38,247 nt of DNA from contig JASHOD010000057.1 in NCBI GenBank assembly GCA_030041295.1, forward strand, positions 1 through 38,247. Direction: 5' to 3'. Position numbers and translations under genes: made by a program. The stretch is from Nitrososphaerales archaeon. Its GTDB lineage: Archaea > Thermoproteota > Nitrososphaeria > Nitrososphaerales > CADDZS01. The notes beneath the pieces are model-generated. The model made no database searches and had not been told where the DNA came from. It worked only from the letters and a program-made list of their open reading frames with translations. Of this stretch, positions 15,720-24,333 are shown one piece after another (position 1 is the stretch's first letter; every line of letters begins with the position of its first letter).

Positions 15720-16652
15720 TTAGATTATTTTTTTTGAAGAGAAAGAATCTGTTAGGATTTTTGTCGACGAAGCTGCTGCTGTTATCTCGGTTGCAAGATC
15801 ATCGGAACTGATAGGAGACGAATTTCGAGATATTAGGTTCTCAGAAGATAAAAGCTTCGCCATTCTAACTATTGTTGGTTCATTCACGCCGTACAACGAT
15901 AGATTTGCCGAGTAAAGCACATTTCTGGGATTTCCGTCGTAAACTATCTTTCCATCGTCGATTACTATCAATCGATTGGCAATTTTCGAAACCAGGTCCA
16001 ACCGGTGCTCCACTATCAGTAATGTAATTCCGAGCTCATCATGCAACCTCTTTATTAGCTGAACCACAGTCGTAGCCGTGTACGGATCCAATAGTGATGT
16101 AGGTTCATCGAGGATGAGGACCTTCTGACCCATCACTATCGAACCTGCAATCGCGACCTTCTGTTTCTGTCCGTCACTCAGCTCATGTGGAGCCCTTAGT
16201 GCAAGATCGCGTATTCCTAGAACATCGAGAGCCCAGTTGACTTTTTCCCTTATCTCGGCGGTCGTCTTTGAAAGATTCTCGAGTCCGAATGCTATGTCGC
16301 GTTCTACTGAAAACATGAAGATTTGATTTTCGGGGTTTTGGAAAATATACCCAACCCGAGTCGCAAGTAAGCTCATCTTTGTCGAAGCAACTTCGAGTTC
16401 ATCCACGACCACTTTGCCGGAGTATTCACCGGCGTGTTGGTGCGGTATGAGGCCATTGACCGCCCGAAGCAGAGTACTCTTGCCGCATCCAGATTTTCCT
16501 GCTATCAGAATGATTTCTCCGCTATGAATCTCGAGACTTAGATCCTTGAGGACGAAAGAGTCAGAATCAAAGTAACGAAACGAAAGATTACTTATTCGGA
16601 TTATTGGCTTTGTGGACCTATCTGACTTTTGTTCTACTGACACCGGACTCAA
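15720..16652 (-). CDS. ecfA1: ECF transporter ATPase EcfA
   Basis: First ABC ATPase of the ECF module, powering vitamin uptake. The 310-residue protein shows Walker A GKSGCGKST (52-60), Q loop FQNPENQIF, a signature that reads LSDGQKQK instead of LSGGQ (158-165), Walker B VLILDEPTSLLDP (178-190) and the switch His in IVEHRLD. About 80 residues follow the ATPase core and are Ser-rich. TTG 16652 is the longest start and overlaps ecfS by 35 bases; GTG at codon 4 is an alternative. The LSDGQ change may indicate an asymmetric pair with EcfA'. Confidence 0.93.
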   Translation of the reverse strand: MSPVSVEQKSDRSTKPIIRISNLSFRYFDSDSFVLKDLSLEIHSGEIILIAGKSGCGKSTLLRAVNGLIPHQHAGEYSGKVVVDELEVASTKMSLLATRVGYIFQNPENQIFMFSVERDIAFGLENLSKTTAEIREKVNWALDVLGIRDLALRAPHELSDGQKQKVAIAGSIVMGQKVLILDEPTSLLDPYTATTVVQLIKRLHDELGITLLIVEHRLDLVSKIANRLIVIDDGKIVYDGNPRNVLYSANLSLYGVNEPTIVRMAKLLSSENLISRNSSPISSDDLATEITAAASSTKILTDSFSSKKII

Positions 16653-17271
16653 ACCAAGTCATGCCGTTCTTTCGTAAAATGTGTTTCATCTGCGGCAGGT
16701 CAAGAATAATGTAAGTGGGTACGAGATCGAAGGGAATCTGCAAGACGTTGAAAACTGCTGTTAATTCCAAAGTATAGTATAGCAAGGACGAAAAGGGTAC
16801 GAAATGAAATGAATAGACCAGCCAGACTGCATTTGGTATAGTCATTCCAACTGACCTTAAAATAGCCGAGAAGACTGAACTCGCAGCGATTTTTGACTTG
16901 AAACTTCGTGACTTTATAATCTTAAAGCCAATCCACAAACCAAGGAGTGTAATTGCGACGGACATGAACTTGAACAATGGGCCAATGAGTGGTGTAGTGG
17001 TGGGCAAAAGATTTAGAGCAAAGAATTCAACGGCCGCGACACAGAACCCTCCTCGAGGCCCAACTAGGAGAAAACAGATAACAACGGGGATCTCTCCGAA
17101 GTCGAAGAGTAAATATGTGACTGGGGGAACAAAGGCCAGTTTGAGGACGAGATTTGAAATAATCGTGAGAATGATCGAAAATGCACTAAATAATCCGACT
17201 GTCGCGATTTCTCGGCTTTTTGGCAATCGAACGATCCGTTTTTCGAGATAACCCGATGGCTCGGAGGTCAT
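16618..17271 (-). CDS. ECF transporter S component, probably riboflavin (RibU-like)
   Basis: Membrane substrate-capture protein of the ECF transporter, 217 residues with about six hydrophobic helices. The segment YLLFDFGEIPVVICFLLVGP resembles the conserved loop of riboflavin S components (FD.GdiP.....lG). Riboflavin is inferred from this and from the nearby ribK and ribL genes, and is not shown directly. The frame extends to TTG 17289. ATG 17271 is preferred because the TATA-like AATAAATTTATT at 17298-17309 would place transcription start only a few bases upstream of it. The product is hydrophobic with a short basic N-terminus (EKRIVRLPKSREIA). Confidence 0.85.
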   Translation of the reverse strand: MTSEPSGYLEKRIVRLPKSREIATVGLFSAFSIILTIISNLVLKLAFVPPVTYLLFDFGEIPVVICFLLVGPRGGFCVAAVEFFALNLLPTTTPLIGPLFKFMSVAITLLGLWIGFKIIKSRSFKSKIAASSVFSAILRSVGMTIPNAVWLVYSFHFVPFSSLLYYTLELTAVFNVLQIPFDLVPTYIILDLPQMKHILRKNGMTWFESGVSRTKVR

Positions 17272-17291
17272 GAAAATACAGTATATCAACC

Positions 17292-17331
17292 AATGGTAAT
17301 AAATTTATTGTAATTACCATATTCATGGTAT
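17292..17331 (-). promoter_or_regulatory. Palindromic candidate operator over the ecfS promoter
   Basis: Three ATGGTA half-sites occur within 40 bases: ATGGTAAT at 17293-17300, its inverse ATTACCAT at 17313-17320, and ATGGTA again at 17325-17330. They form two overlapping inverted repeats, one with a 12-base spacer and one, TACCAT-ATTC-ATGGTA, with a 4-base spacer. Inside lies the perfect palindrome AATAAATTTATT (17298-17309), which also serves as a plausible TATA box for ecfS. A protein bound here would block the promoter. The RbkR-like riboflavin kinase is the obvious candidate regulator by context. Confidence 0.55.
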
Positions 17332-18423
17332 GTTCGATTTGATTCCGATGATAATGCTTTGCACAATTTCATTTGCCGGCCTCGCGCCCGAGATCGAGGC
17401 GGCCGTGGAATGACCCCCTCCTGTTAAACCTGATTCCTCAGATAGCTTTCCTAGCAACGAGCCTACATCTATGGAAGTTTCGCGAAAGAACCTCTGAGAC
17501 GCTCGCACAGAAACTCGTGCCTCCTGACCCTGTTCGCCGAACGCAATTCCAACATCAGCTCCTAGATCGACAAGCATCCTCGCTACAGACGCGTGAAAAC
17601 TGGAAACTTCACTTTGCGCCAAGAAATATTTTCCTATTTCTTCGAACCGTAACCTCTGCGCTGACTTTAATCTCGCAATTGTTTCCGAGCGATCTGGTCT
17701 TGATCGCAATAGCTCTTTTGCTTCATCTATCCTGGCGCCGCCGATTTTTACCAACCTGAGAGCAGCTTGTAGTGTTGACGAGGTCGCAATTCCAAGGTGT
17801 TGTGAATCAAAGAGGAGCCCAACCAACAGAACAAGTGAAGTTCTCTGATCAAGCATTTGTTTCGGATATTCGAGAGTAACCATTTCGCAAGTTGAGGTAG
17901 CGTGCTCGTCAAGAAAGGCTCGATCGAGAAAATCAAGTGAGGATTGGTCATTGCCATTTTTGTGTCTTGAAGAGGACGAACTGTGGTGATCCAACAGCAC
18001 TTTTATGGCGCGGGATTTCGAAATACTTTCTAGATACGGTTCCGTTAGTTTCGGATTTCCCACATCGACCATTATGATCAGATTCGCATTCTCAATTTCC
18101 TGAGGGCTTACTTCTTCTTGAAAGGGAATCGATAAGGATTTGGAAACATTGACTCCTAAAGTGCTTGCTCCTTGAGGAGATACAATCTTACAAACAAATT
18201 CACGATCATTTCCTACAGGTTGGACCTTGATTTCTCCTTCGTTTCGTCGCCTTTGTAGAAAGGACGAGATAGCGTAGGCAGAACAAAGAGCATCAGGATC
18301 GGCTTGGCGGTGAGTAAAAAGTAGTGCGTTCCAAGTCTGATCGTTTAGGGCAGATCTCTTATATCTTAACAAATATCCCAAAAATGAGTTTCTGCCAGAG
18401 TTGCGAACAATCCCTCTTGGCAT
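17323..18423 (-). CDS. DHH/DHHA1 family phosphoesterase
   Basis: Metal-dependent phosphoesterase of the RecJ/NrnA superfamily, 366 residues. The DHH domain shows THRQADPDALCSAY (37-50), VDVGNP (120-124) and DHHSSSSS (145-152). The DHHA1 domain near the C-terminus carries GGGHSTAAS. Relatives degrade nanoRNA, pAp or cyclic dinucleotide products, or act as exonucleases; which one applies here cannot be read from motifs. It sits between pfdB and the ECF genes on the same strand, with its stop inside the ECF operator region. ATG 18423 is the start. Confidence 0.88.
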   Translation of the reverse strand: MPRGIVRNSGRNSFLGYLLRYKRSALNDQTWNALLFTHRQADPDALCSAYAISSFLQRRRNEGEIKVQPVGNDREFVCKIVSPQGASTLGVNVSKSLSIPFQEEVSPQEIENANLIIMVDVGNPKLTEPYLESISKSRAIKVLLDHHSSSSSRHKNGNDQSSLDFLDRAFLDEHATSTCEMVTLEYPKQMLDQRTSLVLLVGLLFDSQHLGIATSSTLQAALRLVKIGGARIDEAKELLRSRPDRSETIARLKSAQRLRFEEIGKYFLAQSEVSSFHASVARMLVDLGADVGIAFGEQGQEARVSVRASQRFFRETSIDVGSLLGKLSEESGLTGGGHSTAASISGARPANEIVQSIIIGIKSNIP

Positions 18424-18510
18424 TACATTTTCCTGTATCTCACAAGGGATTCCAAGATATCCGTTCTTGGTCTGTAAAAGAGGCGATCTAACTACAACTG
18501 CAGAGTGGAT

Positions 18511-18900
18511 CTAGGAAGCTTGGGTGCTCGATGAAGCAGGTACAGCGGGCCTTCCCTTCACTGCTTCCTGAATTTTAGCTTCCAATTCCTTTACGCTCTC
18601 TCGCACGCGGGTCTCTTGCTTTGCTAGAACTGTGGACCGTGTGTTAGACAATTCCTTTCTCTCGTCAAGCTCCTTTATCAAGTCCTCTTTCTTTGCCCGG
18701 ACTAGAAGATTACCAGCGCTCTTGTAGACAGGGTCATTGTCTGAGGCCTTCTTTAGTTCTTCAAGGGCCTTTGAGACTTCATTTGATTCTAGTTCGACTT
18801 GTTGTTTTTGAACGAGAATCGCCTGGAGATTTTGCTGAAGCTGTTCGTAACGAGCAAGTTGTTCTCGTAAATAAGGAGGGATTTCTTCAACGTTACTCAA
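18511..18900 (-). CDS. pfdB: Prefoldin beta subunit
   Basis: Subunit of the hexameric jellyfish-shaped chaperone prefoldin, which hands unfolded proteins to the thermosome. The 129-residue protein consists of two long coiled-coil helices (about 6-50 and 72-112) flanking a short beta hairpin (DPVYKSAGNLLVRAKKEDL), the normal beta-subunit plan. A Pro/Ser-rich tail follows. It lies in the conserved archaeal cluster downstream of the exosome genes, 81 bases after pcc1. Confidence 0.93.
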   Translation of the reverse strand: MSNVEEIPPYLREQLARYEQLQQNLQAILVQKQQVELESNEVSKALEELKKASDNDPVYKSAGNLLVRAKKEDLIKELDERKELSNTRSTVLAKQETRVRESVKELEAKIQEAVKGRPAVPASSSTQAS

Positions 18901-18981
18901 AATTTCTATATCACTTGGAGATGTTTCGAATAGTGCGCTAATTTCTGTTTTTCTGTCTTTCTACGAAACGGATGAGTAAGA

Positions 18982-19266
18982 TTAGAGCTGGTTTCGTTCC
19001 TCAACAGTATTGAGCGTCCTTATGACAGAGCTAACCAGTCTCAAATCAGTGTTGAGCGAAGCTCTAAGCGAGGCAAGGTCGTGCGATTCAAAAAGTAAGC
19101 AGAGCTCCTGCTCATTGCCGCTTGAATCGTCGTTCTTCACCTTCGAAACTGTTAGCTGGCATCGTCTCCTAATTTTCGTTTCCGGCAGGATAGCATCTTC
19201 AACTGTGGAAATAACCTTGGAGTCTTCCGATCTGTACTTTATCCACAGTTTAGCCGAGTCGATCAT
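18982..19266 (-). CDS. pcc1: KEOPS complex subunit Pcc1
   Basis: Small dimerisation subunit of KEOPS, the complex that makes t6A37 on ANN-decoding tRNAs. The protein has 94 residues from ATG 19266 (MIDSAKLWIKYRS), and its C-terminal motif FESHDLASLRASLNTDLRLVSSVIRTL is the family signature. The frame is open to 19362, but the extension is not family-like. It follows L37Ae by 97 bases. The position between L37Ae and prefoldin beta matches the order known from other archaea and supports the call. Confidence 0.8.
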   Translation of the reverse strand: MIDSAKLWIKYRSEDSKVISTVEDAILPETKIRRRCQLTVSKVKNDDSSGNEQELCLLFESHDLASLRASLNTDLRLVSSVIRTLNTVEERNQL

Positions 19267-19363
19267 TGTCAGCAACCTATAACTATGATCCTCCTTCTTG
19301 CTGAGTTCTGAGAAAGAGAAGAAAATTGTGTGGAACGACTGTTGGAGGGCAAACTTCAGCAAT

Positions 19364-19609
19364 CTATCTGGTGAGCGAAACGGGGAGATCGTAAGCCTCT
19401 CCGGCTATGGTGAAGTTGCAAGTTCGGCACTGCCATATGCCCGCACTTTGCCTTCTGAATCTTGTCGAACCGCAAGATGGACATCTTCGGGTACGTTTCA
19501 GCGAGCCCATTACTCGACTATATCTCTTCCTGACAGTAGAGCCATATCTGGAGCCCAGGCCACGCAAAGTCTTCCTTTCGGCCGAGCCTTCTTTAGACAT
19601 AATTCGCAC
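19364..19609 (-). CDS. rpl37ae: 50S ribosomal protein L37Ae (L43e)
   Basis: Zinc-ribbon ribosomal protein of the large subunit, 81 residues. Core sequence LGSRYGSTVRKRYSRV precedes the metal site CPSC (43-46) and CRTC (61-64), ending in NFTIAGEAYDLP. ATG 19609 overlaps the rrp42 end by 17 bases; ATG 19600 three codons later is the alternative start and would still overlap. Overlap with rrp42 indicates translational coupling. Confidence 0.94.
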   Translation of the reverse strand: MRIMSKEGSAERKTLRGLGSRYGSTVRKRYSRVMGSLKRTRRCPSCGSTRFRRQSAGIWQCRTCNFTIAGEAYDLPVSLTR

Positions 19610-20417
19610 CCTGTTTTATCACGGATCTTATCTCTTCGCCTTTATGCTTAGCGGTACTCGCAGCGAAAATTACTTGATCAACAGAAAGGGAACCCGGCAA
19701 TCCCTTTTGTCCGGCGCAAATGTTACCTCGGTCGTCTGATACCAACGTAATCCGTGCATCCATGACAGCCTCTTCGTCTGATGTCGGATCGACTAAAAGG
19801 TAGTCTCCAATCTTCGCCATGGTAACAGCGACGGGAATTGTCTGTATCGGTAGCGGTACTCTATCGTCTGTTTTCATTGGTTCCTCGCCTTCCTTTATTT
19901 CGTACTTCGGGATTCTAGCAGTAAGCAACGCTGCTACAGTGGCTGCCGAAACGGCATCAAAGAGATTACCGTCAACATTCAATATGGAAACGTCTACAAA
20001 GACTGCATATACCCATTTGCCTTCCTTAAGAACCAACTTTCCAACATCAATCATTGCAGATTCGCGAATGCCTCTGTCGGTCACTCTTGCGAGCTCGATC
20101 GTACTTTCGTCCGGTGGCCCCGGCTCTGCATAGGGCGAAGCGAGAGGCAGAACTTCCGCGCTAACAACAAGTAGTCCCTTGTCAGGAGTATCGGGAAAAG
20201 GAGTCCCTAGGTTCACTTTAACTCCGGCTATAACCTCGGTATTGCCGAGCTCAACTCGCGCCGAACCTTCAGCTTTCTCAATAACATTTGTGTATACCCT
20301 CAGTTCTCTAGAGTCAAGCAACCCTCTCCCATCGAGACGCTTTCCCTTCGCGAGAAGCTCATTCATTTGTCCTCGCTTTAGCTGTTCGACGACGAGTGCT
20401 TTCTTTACTGCCGACAT
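19593..20417 (-). CDS. rrp42: Exosome complex subunit Rrp42
   Basis: Non-catalytic RNase PH-fold subunit that pairs with Rrp41 in the hexameric ring of the archaeal exosome (3'-5' RNA degradation and tailing). The 274-residue protein shows KRLDGRGLLDSRELRVYTNV, VELGNTEVIAGVKVNLGTPF and the C-terminal PIQTIPVAVTMAKIGDYLL / DPTSDEEAVMDARITL region typical of Rrp42. ATG 20417 lies 2 bases after the rrp41 stop. Confidence 0.96.
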   Translation of the reverse strand: MSAVKKALVVEQLKRGQMNELLAKGKRLDGRGLLDSRELRVYTNVIEKAEGSARVELGNTEVIAGVKVNLGTPFPDTPDKGLLVVSAEVLPLASPYAEPGPPDESTIELARVTDRGIRESAMIDVGKLVLKEGKWVYAVFVDVSILNVDGNLFDAVSAATVAALLTARIPKYEIKEGEEPMKTDDRVPLPIQTIPVAVTMAKIGDYLLVDPTSDEEAVMDARITLVSDDRGNICAGQKGLPGSLSVDQVIFAASTAKHKGEEIRSVIKQGANYV

Positions 20418-20419
20418 TG

Positions 20420-21181
20420 CTACTGATTCACGCCCTCTCCGTTGTTATTGTCTGAGTTGCCAAAGTATTTTCCGATAAGAGCTTCCCTTTGGAGCTGGTA
20501 TACTTTTCTGCATCCGTCCAAGGCATAATTGAATGCTTTCTTGAATTCTTCATCGCTCAGCTGACCATCTAATTGAAGCAAAGTGACTTGATTCGTCATT
20601 GGCATTATCGCAATTGGTAGATCAGCTTGGCCCTCCTTGTCCTCTGTGTCGTCGACATCCATTACTATCTGACCTGCTACCTTGCCGGCAGCACATGCGC
20701 AGACCAAGTCCCTCATGTTTATTCCTGCATCAGCAAGAGCTACAGCCGCCGCTGAAATACCCGCGCATCTCGAACCTCCGTCCGATTGCAAGACTTCGAC
20801 GAAAACGTCTATCGCAGTTCTGGGATAGTCTTCGAGCATAAGAGCTGGCTCTAAAGCTTCACGAATTACTTTTGAGATTTCTATCTCTCTACGTGAAGGC
20901 GCAGGATTCTTCCTTTCCTCAGTGGAGAAGGGAGACATATGGTACCTGCATCTCAGAACGCTCTTGTCTGGAAGAGCGCTGTGTTTGGGATGTACCTCTT
21001 TGGGCCCATAAACAGCTGCCATTATCTTGTTTTTTCCAAACTGGATGTAAGCTGAACCATCAGCGTTACGAAGTATTCCCACTTGGATCTTTATTGGCCG
21101 AAGTTCATCCACTTTTCGACCATCTACTCTCAAGCCCTGCTCGTTTATTAGAGCACGACTGTCTCCGCCTGCTTTACCCAT
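20420..21181 (-). CDS. rrp41: Exosome complex catalytic subunit Rrp41
   Basis: Phosphorolytic RNase PH-fold subunit carrying the exosome active site. The 253-residue protein shows GLRVDGRKVDELRPI, the phosphate-binding SDGGSRCAGISAA region (133-145), and the catalytic acid D187 in GQADLPIAIMP. RNA-binding arginines are present in NPAPSRREIEISKVIREAL. The last 20 residues are polar. It is between rrp4 and rrp42 in the standard archaeal order. Confidence 0.97.
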   Translation of the reverse strand: MGKAGGDSRALINEQGLRVDGRKVDELRPIKIQVGILRNADGSAYIQFGKNKIMAAVYGPKEVHPKHSALPDKSVLRCRYHMSPFSTEERKNPAPSRREIEISKVIREALEPALMLEDYPRTAIDVFVEVLQSDGGSRCAGISAAAVALADAGINMRDLVCACAAGKVAGQIVMDVDDTEDKEGQADLPIAIMPMTNQVTLLQLDGQLSDEEFKKAFNYALDGCRKVYQLQREALIGKYFGNSDNNNGEGVNQ

Positions 21182-21222
21182 TTTTCTTTTTTCACTTATA
21201 ATCTCGAATATAGGATACCACG

Positions 21223-22059
21223 TTATGACATCATTTGCTCTGAGCCATTCGGATTGCTGTCGTCGTTCCGGGCCGATTGATTGTCGGCTTCGGCTGAGCC
21301 GACTGACTCGTGAACTCCTTCTGATTTTTCACGGTTCGGCTGCGCGTCTAACTCAGGTTCCGTTGCAGCTTGTTTTTGCAAATTCTCTGTGCTCATTCCT
21401 AACAGTTTCATGACGCGATCTGTCAAATCCGGAGAATGAGCTTGCTCTTCTACAAGATTAACGGCTTTCACGGCTCTCAATATATCTTCAGACGAACCTA
21501 CAATTACAACTACACCATTTTGTCCGATAAGCATCCGACAATTTGACCCTTGTTCAATAGTTCTTATCATCGAACCTTTCTTTCCTATGAGCCTCGGCAC
21601 TTTCGCGGGCGAAATCTTGACGGTTTGGCCACGCGGGATTCGACCCAGTCCGGGACCTGAAATAGACAGTAAAGGATCGCGAGTCCTATCAAATGCAATC
21701 ACTTTTGCTGCAAGCATATCTCCAACAGCGAGTCGATCTGTAAGAGAATCTTTGGCGGGAGAATAATCCCTTCCGAAAACAGACTGCGCGGGCAGAATTC
21801 CGAAAAAGCAAGAATTGATGTCCGCTTCCCATGCAAAAGCGGAATAATCTATTATCTTCCCGACAACTAGATCATCAATTCGGGGAATGTACGGTCCCGA
21901 AAGCGGAACGACTCTGACGCCGTCGTGAGCAACTTCGGCCATTCCAACTCTTGTCGATACGATCTTGTCTCCAACTCGCATCACATTTGATTCCGCTCTG
22001 ACGTTGCCTCTCGCAACGGTTTCACCGGGAATTACGAATCTCCTTCGCAGATCTGGCAA
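21223..22059 (-). CDS. rrp4: Exosome RNA-binding cap subunit Rrp4
   Basis: S1/KH-domain cap protein of the exosome that recruits RNA to the Rrp41-Rrp42 ring. The N-terminal domain (FVIPGETVARGN) is followed by an S1 domain (about 64-135) and a KH domain with the GxxG loop IGKKG at 158-162. A low-complexity acidic and polar tail of about 60 residues (from 220) is longer than usual and probably disordered. ATG 22059, 29 bases after SBDS. Confidence 0.96.
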   Translation of the reverse strand: MPDLRRRFVIPGETVARGNVRAESNVMRVGDKIVSTRVGMAEVAHDGVRVVPLSGPYIPRIDDLVVGKIIDYSAFAWEADINSCFFGILPAQSVFGRDYSPAKDSLTDRLAVGDMLAAKVIAFDRTRDPLLSISGPGLGRIPRGQTVKISPAKVPRLIGKKGSMIRTIEQGSNCRMLIGQNGVVVIVGSSEDILRAVKAVNLVEEQAHSPDLTDRVMKLLGMSTENLQKQAATEPELDAQPNREKSEGVHESVGSAEADNQSARNDDSNPNGSEQMMS

Positions 22060-22088
22060 TAATAAGCACCTAAATTTCTCTTTCGCAA

Positions 22089-22778
22089 TTAACGAATAAT
22101 TGAAGCCTGTGCAGTTCCCTTTGTTAGCGAACCTAATCTGTCAAGCAACGTCATGTGAACACCAGCCGGTATTTCAATGATGATGGTCAAACCACCGTCG
22201 ACTCCCCATTCTTCCTTAATAATATCTCCCACTCCTTTCAGAGCCCCGAAGGATTGCGCTGAGAACTGCGCCGGTACCTTGATCAAGAGCCTGATCTTCT
22301 CCGACTTCAAAGGCAAGATTGGTCTTAATTCGTCGACAACGCCTTTGGTCTGTTCGCCAACGTCCTTGAAGGGGTCAATGGATATCCGGATTTCGGCCAT
22401 TGCTTGCTCGATGCGCAACGGCGGATGAGGCAGACCGGTCCTCGGATCGACAAAATTCCTTGCAATTGACGATACGATTTGTTTCCTCTTTTCTTCTACT
22501 AATCGCCTCCGTTGCTCCGTTGTAAGGTTCAAATCACCTCGTCGCAGAATGATTTCCGCGACCTGCATGAAATCCTTGGTCTTGAAATGCTTTGTTAATT
22601 TGTCTTCCGAAACGCGCAACCCTTTGTTCGCGTCGGAATATACTTCTTCGACAGCGACTACTTGCGAGATATCAACATTCCTCCCGAATTTGAAATCAAG
22701 AGCAGGATCGGGATGAACAAGAATTTCGAAGTGCTCCCCGTCCATCGAAAGCCTTACCGTCGAAAATTTGGTAGACAA
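22089..22778 (-). CDS. sbds: Ribosome maturation protein SBDS
   Basis: Archaeal homologue of SBDS/Sdo1, which with EFL1-type factors releases aIF6/eIF6 during late 60S maturation. The 229-residue protein has the FYSH domain at the N-terminus (STVRLSMDGEHFEILVHPDP), the middle helical domain (GDLNLTTEQRRRLVEEKRKQ and LPHPPLRIEQAM) and the C-terminal ferredoxin-like domain. The frame opens at TTG 22817. The TTG at 22778, giving MSTKFSTVRLS, fits family N-termini better and has an AAAAGGA sequence about 13 bases upstream. Confidence 0.93.
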   Translation of the reverse strand: MSTKFSTVRLSMDGEHFEILVHPDPALDFKFGRNVDISQVVAVEEVYSDANKGLRVSEDKLTKHFKTKDFMQVAEIILRRGDLNLTTEQRRRLVEEKRKQIVSSIARNFVDPRTGLPHPPLRIEQAMAEIRISIDPFKDVGEQTKGVVDELRPILPLKSEKIRLLIKVPAQFSAQSFGALKGVGDIIKEEWGVDGGLTIIIEIPAGVHMTLLDRLGSLTKGTAQASIIR

Positions 22779-22927
22779 ATTAAGCAATTTCCTTTTAGAA
22801 ATGAAAGACGGCTCCAAATAACCAGATGTTAACCACCTGATTAACTGGAATAGCAGCGAGGCCTACGAGTGTAAATTTCGACGTTGTCCGCATTTTAGTA
22901 TTTGACTGATCGAAGCCGTATTTCTTT

Positions 22928-23674
22928 CTACGCTTGTGCAGGGGGCTGTTTAGATGCTCTGCTCTTCGCACGTTCCGCATACTTGTCAACTTCATCGTCA
23001 CTAAGACGTCGCATTTGCTTAGTGTCTATAGGTATCATTGCCATTTTTATGTGTCGAGTTCCTACTTTGTCTTCACTTACAAGATAGATTGATTCAACCG
23101 CAAGAGTAAGTGCATCGTCAACACTGATATCATCCTTGTAGCGTTGTTCAAGATACTCTCCCACTTGATCTGAACCTGCACCTATTGCTATCGCGTAATA
23201 GCCTACATAGGTTCCACTCGGGTCAGTCAGGAATAGCTCGGCTCCGTTCGAATCGACACCAGCGATAATTAGAGATACGCCGAAAGGTCTGACGCCGGCA
23301 TATTGAGTATACTGTTGAGACATATCAGAAAGCTTCTTGGCGACCGTCTCTACATCAACAGGTTCATCATAAACGAGCCTATTGCTCTGCGCAACAATCC
23401 TTGCTTGATCGACTTGGACTCTAGCATCCGGGATATAGCCTGCAGCAGCGACCCCAAGATGGTCGTCAACTTGAAATATTTTCTGGGTTTCACCGGGCGT
23501 CTGGAGCTTTCTCGGTCGCTCTTCCACCGCAAGGATCACTCCTTGTCTTGTTTTGACGCCAACCGCTAAAGTACCCCGACGAACAGTTTCAATCGCGTAT
23601 TCTACCTGATACAAACGGCCATCTGGAGAAAATACGGTGATGGCCCTGTCATAACCAGCAGCAGCCGGAAACAT
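22928..23674 (-). CDS. psmA: Proteasome subunit alpha
   Basis: Forms the outer rings of the 20S proteasome and gates substrate entry. The 248-residue protein begins GYDRAITVFSPDGRLYQVEY, the alpha-subunit gate and N-helix signature (YDR motif), and continues with the RGTLAVGVK strand. The C-terminus (SKQPPAQA) is extended and lacks the beta-subunit propeptide and Thr. It starts the long minus-strand cluster with SBDS and the exosome. ATG 23674. Confidence 0.97.
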   Translation of the reverse strand: MFPAAAGYDRAITVFSPDGRLYQVEYAIETVRRGTLAVGVKTRQGVILAVEERPRKLQTPGETQKIFQVDDHLGVAAAGYIPDARVQVDQARIVAQSNRLVYDEPVDVETVAKKLSDMSQQYTQYAGVRPFGVSLIIAGVDSNGAELFLTDPSGTYVGYYAIAIGAGSDQVGEYLEQRYKDDISVDDALTLAVESIYLVSEDKVGTRHIKMAMIPIDTKQMRRLSDDEVDKYAERAKSRASKQPPAQA

Positions 23675-23781
23675 TTAGAAAGAAAAACCTCGGCCAAAAG
23701 TTGAGTGGTCGCAGATTTAAGTGTTACACGGAGAGAAATGAAACGGTTACAACTTTTCTTGGTAGAAAGCATAATTCTGTT

Positions 23782-24330
23782 ATGACCGGACACATGAAGA
23801 ATTTGTTAGATCGTGAAGAGATACAAAATCGGTGCAGACAACGGAAGACAATTACGGCAAGCTCTTTATCGCCCAGAGTGCTGGAAAGAATTCCTTTTCT
23901 CGGTCATGAAAATATCTTAGGCACCCACAAAAACACTTTAGAGATTACAACGGAAGAGTACATATCCAAACGCGCGGACTGCATTATCGGGGTTGGAGCG
24001 GCGAAAGGGTGTGCAGATCTTTATGTCGACACGAAGCAATGGTTACAGAATGGTAATTGGGTTGGGCTTGAAATTCGATGCGGACCACTTTCGTATTCGT
24101 TTGTTGGAAAGGGCGCGTCGACTCTTGACCTAAAAGACCAAAACGAAATCGTGCTTAGGAAATCGGATTTCGCAAGTTCGCGGACATTGGCACTGAGATG
24201 CTCGCATGCAGCATGCGACGTACCGAGAAGAATGATCAACCTTCTTCAGGATCCGAATTCAAGTGGAGAGCTGATAATACGGTCCTTGCCCAGAAAGTTA
24301 GATGATGAATTTGTTTGGGATTTGCCATAA
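23782..24330 (+). CDS. DUF371 family archaeal protein
   Basis: Conserved archaeal family of unknown function. The recognisable domain begins at FLGHENILGTHKNTLEITTEE and includes RADCIIGVGAAKGCADLYVD, then VLRKSDFASSRTLALRCSHAA and a C-terminal DVPRRMINLLQDP segment. The start is uncertain: TTG 23701, ATG 23782 and GTG 23878 are all in frame. The last gives a length near 150 residues, closest to family size; ATG 23782 is reported. No catalytic residues can be assigned. ogg1 starts 3 bases after the stop, so the two are co-transcribed. Confidence 0.76.
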   Translation: MTGHMKNLLDREEIQNRCRQRKTITASSLSPRVLERIPFLGHENILGTHKNTLEITTEEYISKRADCIIGVGAAKGCADLYVDTKQWLQNGNWVGLEIRCGPLSYSFVGKGASTLDLKDQNEIVLRKSDFASSRTLALRCSHAACDVPRRMINLLQDPNSSGELIIRSLPRKLDDEFVWDLP

Positions 24331-24333
24331 GAT

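Noticed and set aside
24202..24218. Inverted repeat TCGCATGC-A-GCATGCGA
   Set aside because: Inside the DUF371 gene at a conserved Cys/His/Ala stretch; explained by coding sequence and not at a regulatory position.
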